Position numbers and translations under genes: made by a program. Below, one piece after another: positions 5,422 to 7,713 of a DNA stretch of 7,713 bases; within the stretch, counting starts at the first letter, position 1, and the number at the start of each line of letters is the position of its first letter. The notes under the pieces are model-generated. The model did no database searches, was not told where the DNA came from, and saw nothing but the letters and a program-made list of their open reading frames with translations. Location: positions 1 through 7,713 of the forward strand of contig JAESUD010000057.1 of the NCBI GenBank assembly GCA_016763335.1. The letters are read 5' to 3'. Source of the DNA: Emcibacteraceae bacterium. GTDB lineage: Bacteria; Pseudomonadota; Alphaproteobacteria; Sphingomonadales; Emcibacteraceae.

Positions 5422-7713
5422 TAGTTATATTCTTCGAGTAACTTTTTAAAATTATCATCTGATTCTTTCTTATTATCTTTGTCTTCTTTTTCTTTCTCTT
5501 TTTGGTATTCGTCAAGAGATTTTACGTCTTTAAGGTTTTCATTAAGCATATCACGACGATCTCTGGCTTTTTCTTTAACAAGCTCAAAGCGGCTTTCAAC
5601 AATACGGCGCGGGAAAAAGTTATTATGCATATCTGCATCCGCAGTTTCATATTTAGGATCAAGAGCAACAGAAGCAACTTCTTTGTCAGTTACAAACATT
5701 CTTGTAACTTTATCATAGTTTAATTTCCATATTTCAACCGGAATACGTTTTTCCTCTTTTGTCCCGTCCGTATAGGTAAACTCTACAAAAAGCGGCATAA
5801 GAAGCCCGCCAACATTGCTGAAATCTAGCATATAAATATGGCTGTCATCTTTAAGCATTTCAATCTGCCAATCATCCAAACCGGCAATCAATTCGTTATA
5901 TTCATTGCGTTGTTTGTTTGTGACCGTAAATTCGTCATTATCATTGTAGAAATCTTTAATAGACGGAAATTCATCAACACGTTTTGGTAAATCATCGTTA
6001 CTAAAATATGATGGATGAGTTCTTTTTTCCAGTTCTTTTTGGCGTTTGAACGCCTCTTCAATTTCTGGGTTCTGAGTGTCAATTCTAAAATGGCGGACAT
6101 TATCCAAGGAAATATCCACATGATCGGTGGTATAGAACCAACCACGCCAGAACCAGTCAAGATCAACACCACTAGCATCTTCCATCGTGCGGAAAAAATC
6201 AGCAGGTGTCGGACGTTTAAACTTCCAGCGTTGGGCAAATTCACGAAATGCAAAATCGAATAACTCCTTACCCAGAATACTTTCTCGTAAAATGTTAAAG
6301 GCTGTAGCCGGCTTGGCGTAGGCATTATTACCTTTTTGAATGACCGATTCCGCATTGCTCATAATCGGCACCTGATTAGTGCTCGTCATGTAACCGGTAA
6401 TGTTTCTCGGATCAATACGGCCTAGCGGATAATCATCTTTCCATTCCTGATGGGCAAGGTTTTGCACGAACGTATTCATGCCTTCGTCCATCCAAGTCCA
6501 TTGACGTTCATCGGAATTGATAATCATCGGATAATAGTTATGGCCATCTTCATGGATAATAACCCCTATTAAGCCATGTTTTGTACGGCGACCATATGTT
6601 CGCGTACCATCATCATGGATTGTCGGGCGGGCACCGTTAAAACTGATCATCGGATATTCCATACCGCCGATAGGTCCATTAATTGAAAGTGCCACCGGAT
6701 ATGGATAGGTAAGTGAATATTTATTATAAACCTGCAATGTGTGCATGACAGCCTGCGTAGAAACATCAGACCATAATGGCTGACCAGCCATCGGATAATA
6801 TGACATCGCCATAACCGTTTTACCGTTTTCCTTCATACGGTATCCCATAGCATCCCATATAAATTTTCGGCTTGATGCAAAGGCAAAATCACGGACATTC
6901 TCCGCTTTATAATGCCATGTTTTTGTATCTTCAGAGCGGTCCTTTTCATTCTCAACGGCTTCTTCAGGTGTAACAATAAAAACAGGAACAGAGGCTGTTC
7001 TGGCTTCGATCAAACGATCACGTTGGTCTTGGCTAAGAACTTCGGCACTATTTTGTAACTCGCCGGTTGAGGCAACAATATGATCAGAAGGAGCCGTGAT
7101 GGTCACATCAAAATCACCAAATTCAAGCGTAAACTCACCACTTCCCTGATATTCTTTATTATGCCAACCCTCATAATCTGAGTATGCCGTTACACGAGGA
7201 TACCACTGGGCGATTTCATAAATCATGTTATGATCGCGCGGAAAATATTCGAAGCCTTGACGCGATAATTTTAATTTTTTCGCATTGGGAATATTATACC
7301 ACCAGTCAATGGAAAACTCTGTCAAACTGCCCGCCGCTAAAGGGCTCGGTAAATCAATACGCATCATGGAGCCAACGACGGTAGACTTAAGGTCTTCTCC
7401 GTTACTACCTTTTAGTGAGGTTACTTTGTACCCACCATCGAAGACCTGTTCGTCAACCAATTTGCGAAAACGCTCCATAGTCATACTGGTTGATGATTGC
7501 GGTGTAACACGGGACATCTGATCCATTGATGTTTTGGGATCAAAACGGTTTTGATCCATCTGCATCCAGATATATTTAAGCGCATCAGGTGAATTATTAG
7601 TATATGTGATGACCGCAGAACCAGTAAGAGTTTGTTTTGCATCATCAAGAGTTACATCAATTTTATAATCTGCCTGCTGTTGCCAATATTGGTGACCCGG
7701 CGCACCCGACGCT
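5421..7713 (-). CDS. M1 family zinc metallopeptidase (partial, N-terminus off window)
   Basis: A gluzincin peptidase of the aminopeptidase N (M1) family. The reading frame is open to the right edge with 763 residues visible; ATG 7565 is internal, because the 49 residues before it (GHQYWQQQADYKIDV onward) continue the N-terminal beta domain typical of M1. The start and any signal peptide lie outside. In partial numbering, GGMEYPM (349-355) is the exopeptidase motif with Glu352, replacing the classical GAMEN. HEDGH (387-391) supplies the two zinc histidines and catalytic Glu388, and Glu410 in WMDEG is the third zinc ligand, 18 residues after the second His. Tyr465 in NAYAKPATAF is the likely transition-state tyrosine. 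A helical segment and a C-terminal beta region follow, ending in a Lys/Glu/Asp-rich tail from about residue 730. The Asp in HEDGH is unusual. The stop overlaps the start of the exported DUF6702-like gene, so a periplasmic or envelope location is likely. The substrate is unknown. Confidence 0.93.
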   Translation of the reverse strand, partial: ASGAPGHQYWQQQADYKIDVTLDDAKQTLTGSAVITYTNNSPDALKYIWMQMDQNRFDPKTSMDQMSRVTPQSSTSMTMERFRKLVDEQVFDGGYKVTSLKGSNGEDLKSTVVGSMMRIDLPSPLAAGSLTEFSIDWWYNIPNAKKLKLSRQGFEYFPRDHNMIYEIAQWYPRVTAYSDYEGWHNKEYQGSGEFTLEFGDFDVTITAPSDHIVASTGELQNSAEVLSQDQRDRLIEARTASVPVFIVTPEEAVENEKDRSEDTKTWHYKAENVRDFAFASSRKFIWDAMGYRMKENGKTVMAMSYYPMAGQPLWSDVSTQAVMHTLQVYNKYSLTYPYPVALSINGPIGGMEYPMISFNGARPTIHDDGTRTYGRRTKHGLIGVIIHEDGHNYYPMIINSDERQWTWMDEGMNTFVQNLAHQEWKDDYPLGRIDPRNITGYMTSTNQVPIMSNAESVIQKGNNAYAKPATAFNILRESILGKELFDFAFREFAQRWKFKRPTPADFFRTMEDASGVDLDWFWRGWFYTTDHVDISLDNVRHFRIDTQNPEIEEAFKRQKELEKRTHPSYFSNDDLPKRVDEFPSIKDFYNDNDEFTVTNKQRNEYNELIAGLDDWQIEMLKDDSHIYMLDFSNVGGLLMPLFVEFTYTDGTKEEKRIPVEIWKLNYDKVTRMFVTDKEVASVALDPKYETADADMHNNFFPRRIVESRFELVKEKARDRRDMLNENLKDVKSLDEYQKEKEKEDKDNKKESDDNFKKLLEEYN

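Noticed and set aside
5888..6355. 155-codon minus-strand frame inside the peptidase gene
   Set aside because: It is out of frame with the conserved M1 catalytic helical region and has no family-like motifs.
7563..7565. ATG at 7565 as the start of the peptidase
   Set aside because: The frame stays open to the window edge and the 49 upstream codons encode typical M1 N-terminal beta-domain sequence.

Overview
All six genes lie on the minus strand. The window reads as a chromosomal segment of an alphaproteobacterium. The evidence is the gene order serC-serA-hisZ-purA, an alphaproteobacterial-type SerC, a separate HisZ subunit, and a serC leader that resembles an RNA motif described in this class. 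Base composition looks moderate to AT-leaning, lower than in many free-living alphaproteobacteria. A marine or Kordiimonadales-like lineage is only a guess.

Layout in the direction of transcription (high to low coordinates). (1) 7713-5421 is a secreted-type M1 metallopeptidase whose N-terminus lies outside the window. Its stop codon overlaps by one base (TAGTG) the GTG start of (2) 5421-4888, a small exported protein of the DUF6702 type. (3) 4887-4773 is a compact control region with a near-consensus promoter (TTGACA, 16 bp, TATATT) and a short two-hairpin leader touching the serC Shine-Dalgarno. (4) serC (4772-3618) and (5) serA (3587-2010) are 30 bp apart and encode the first two committed steps of serine synthesis. 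A strong intrinsic terminator follows serA (1972-1945). (6) hisZ (from about 1841 to 687) has its own candidate promoter. (7) purA starts from TTG at 674, 12 bp after the hisZ stop, and runs off the left edge.

Functionally, SerA oxidises 3-phosphoglycerate and SerC transaminates the product to phosphoserine. HisZ is the regulatory subunit that activates the short-form HisG in the first step of histidine synthesis. PurA commits IMP to AMP. The biosynthetic block is ordinary core metabolism. The peptidase/DUF6702 pair is a separate envelope or periplasmic module that happens to lie upstream. No mobile element, CRISPR array, tRNA or rRNA was seen, and no gap exceeds 300 bases. I did not find a clearly new system. 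The least explained items are the coupled peptidase/DUF6702 pair, with an unusual HEDGH zinc motif, and the details of the serC leader.
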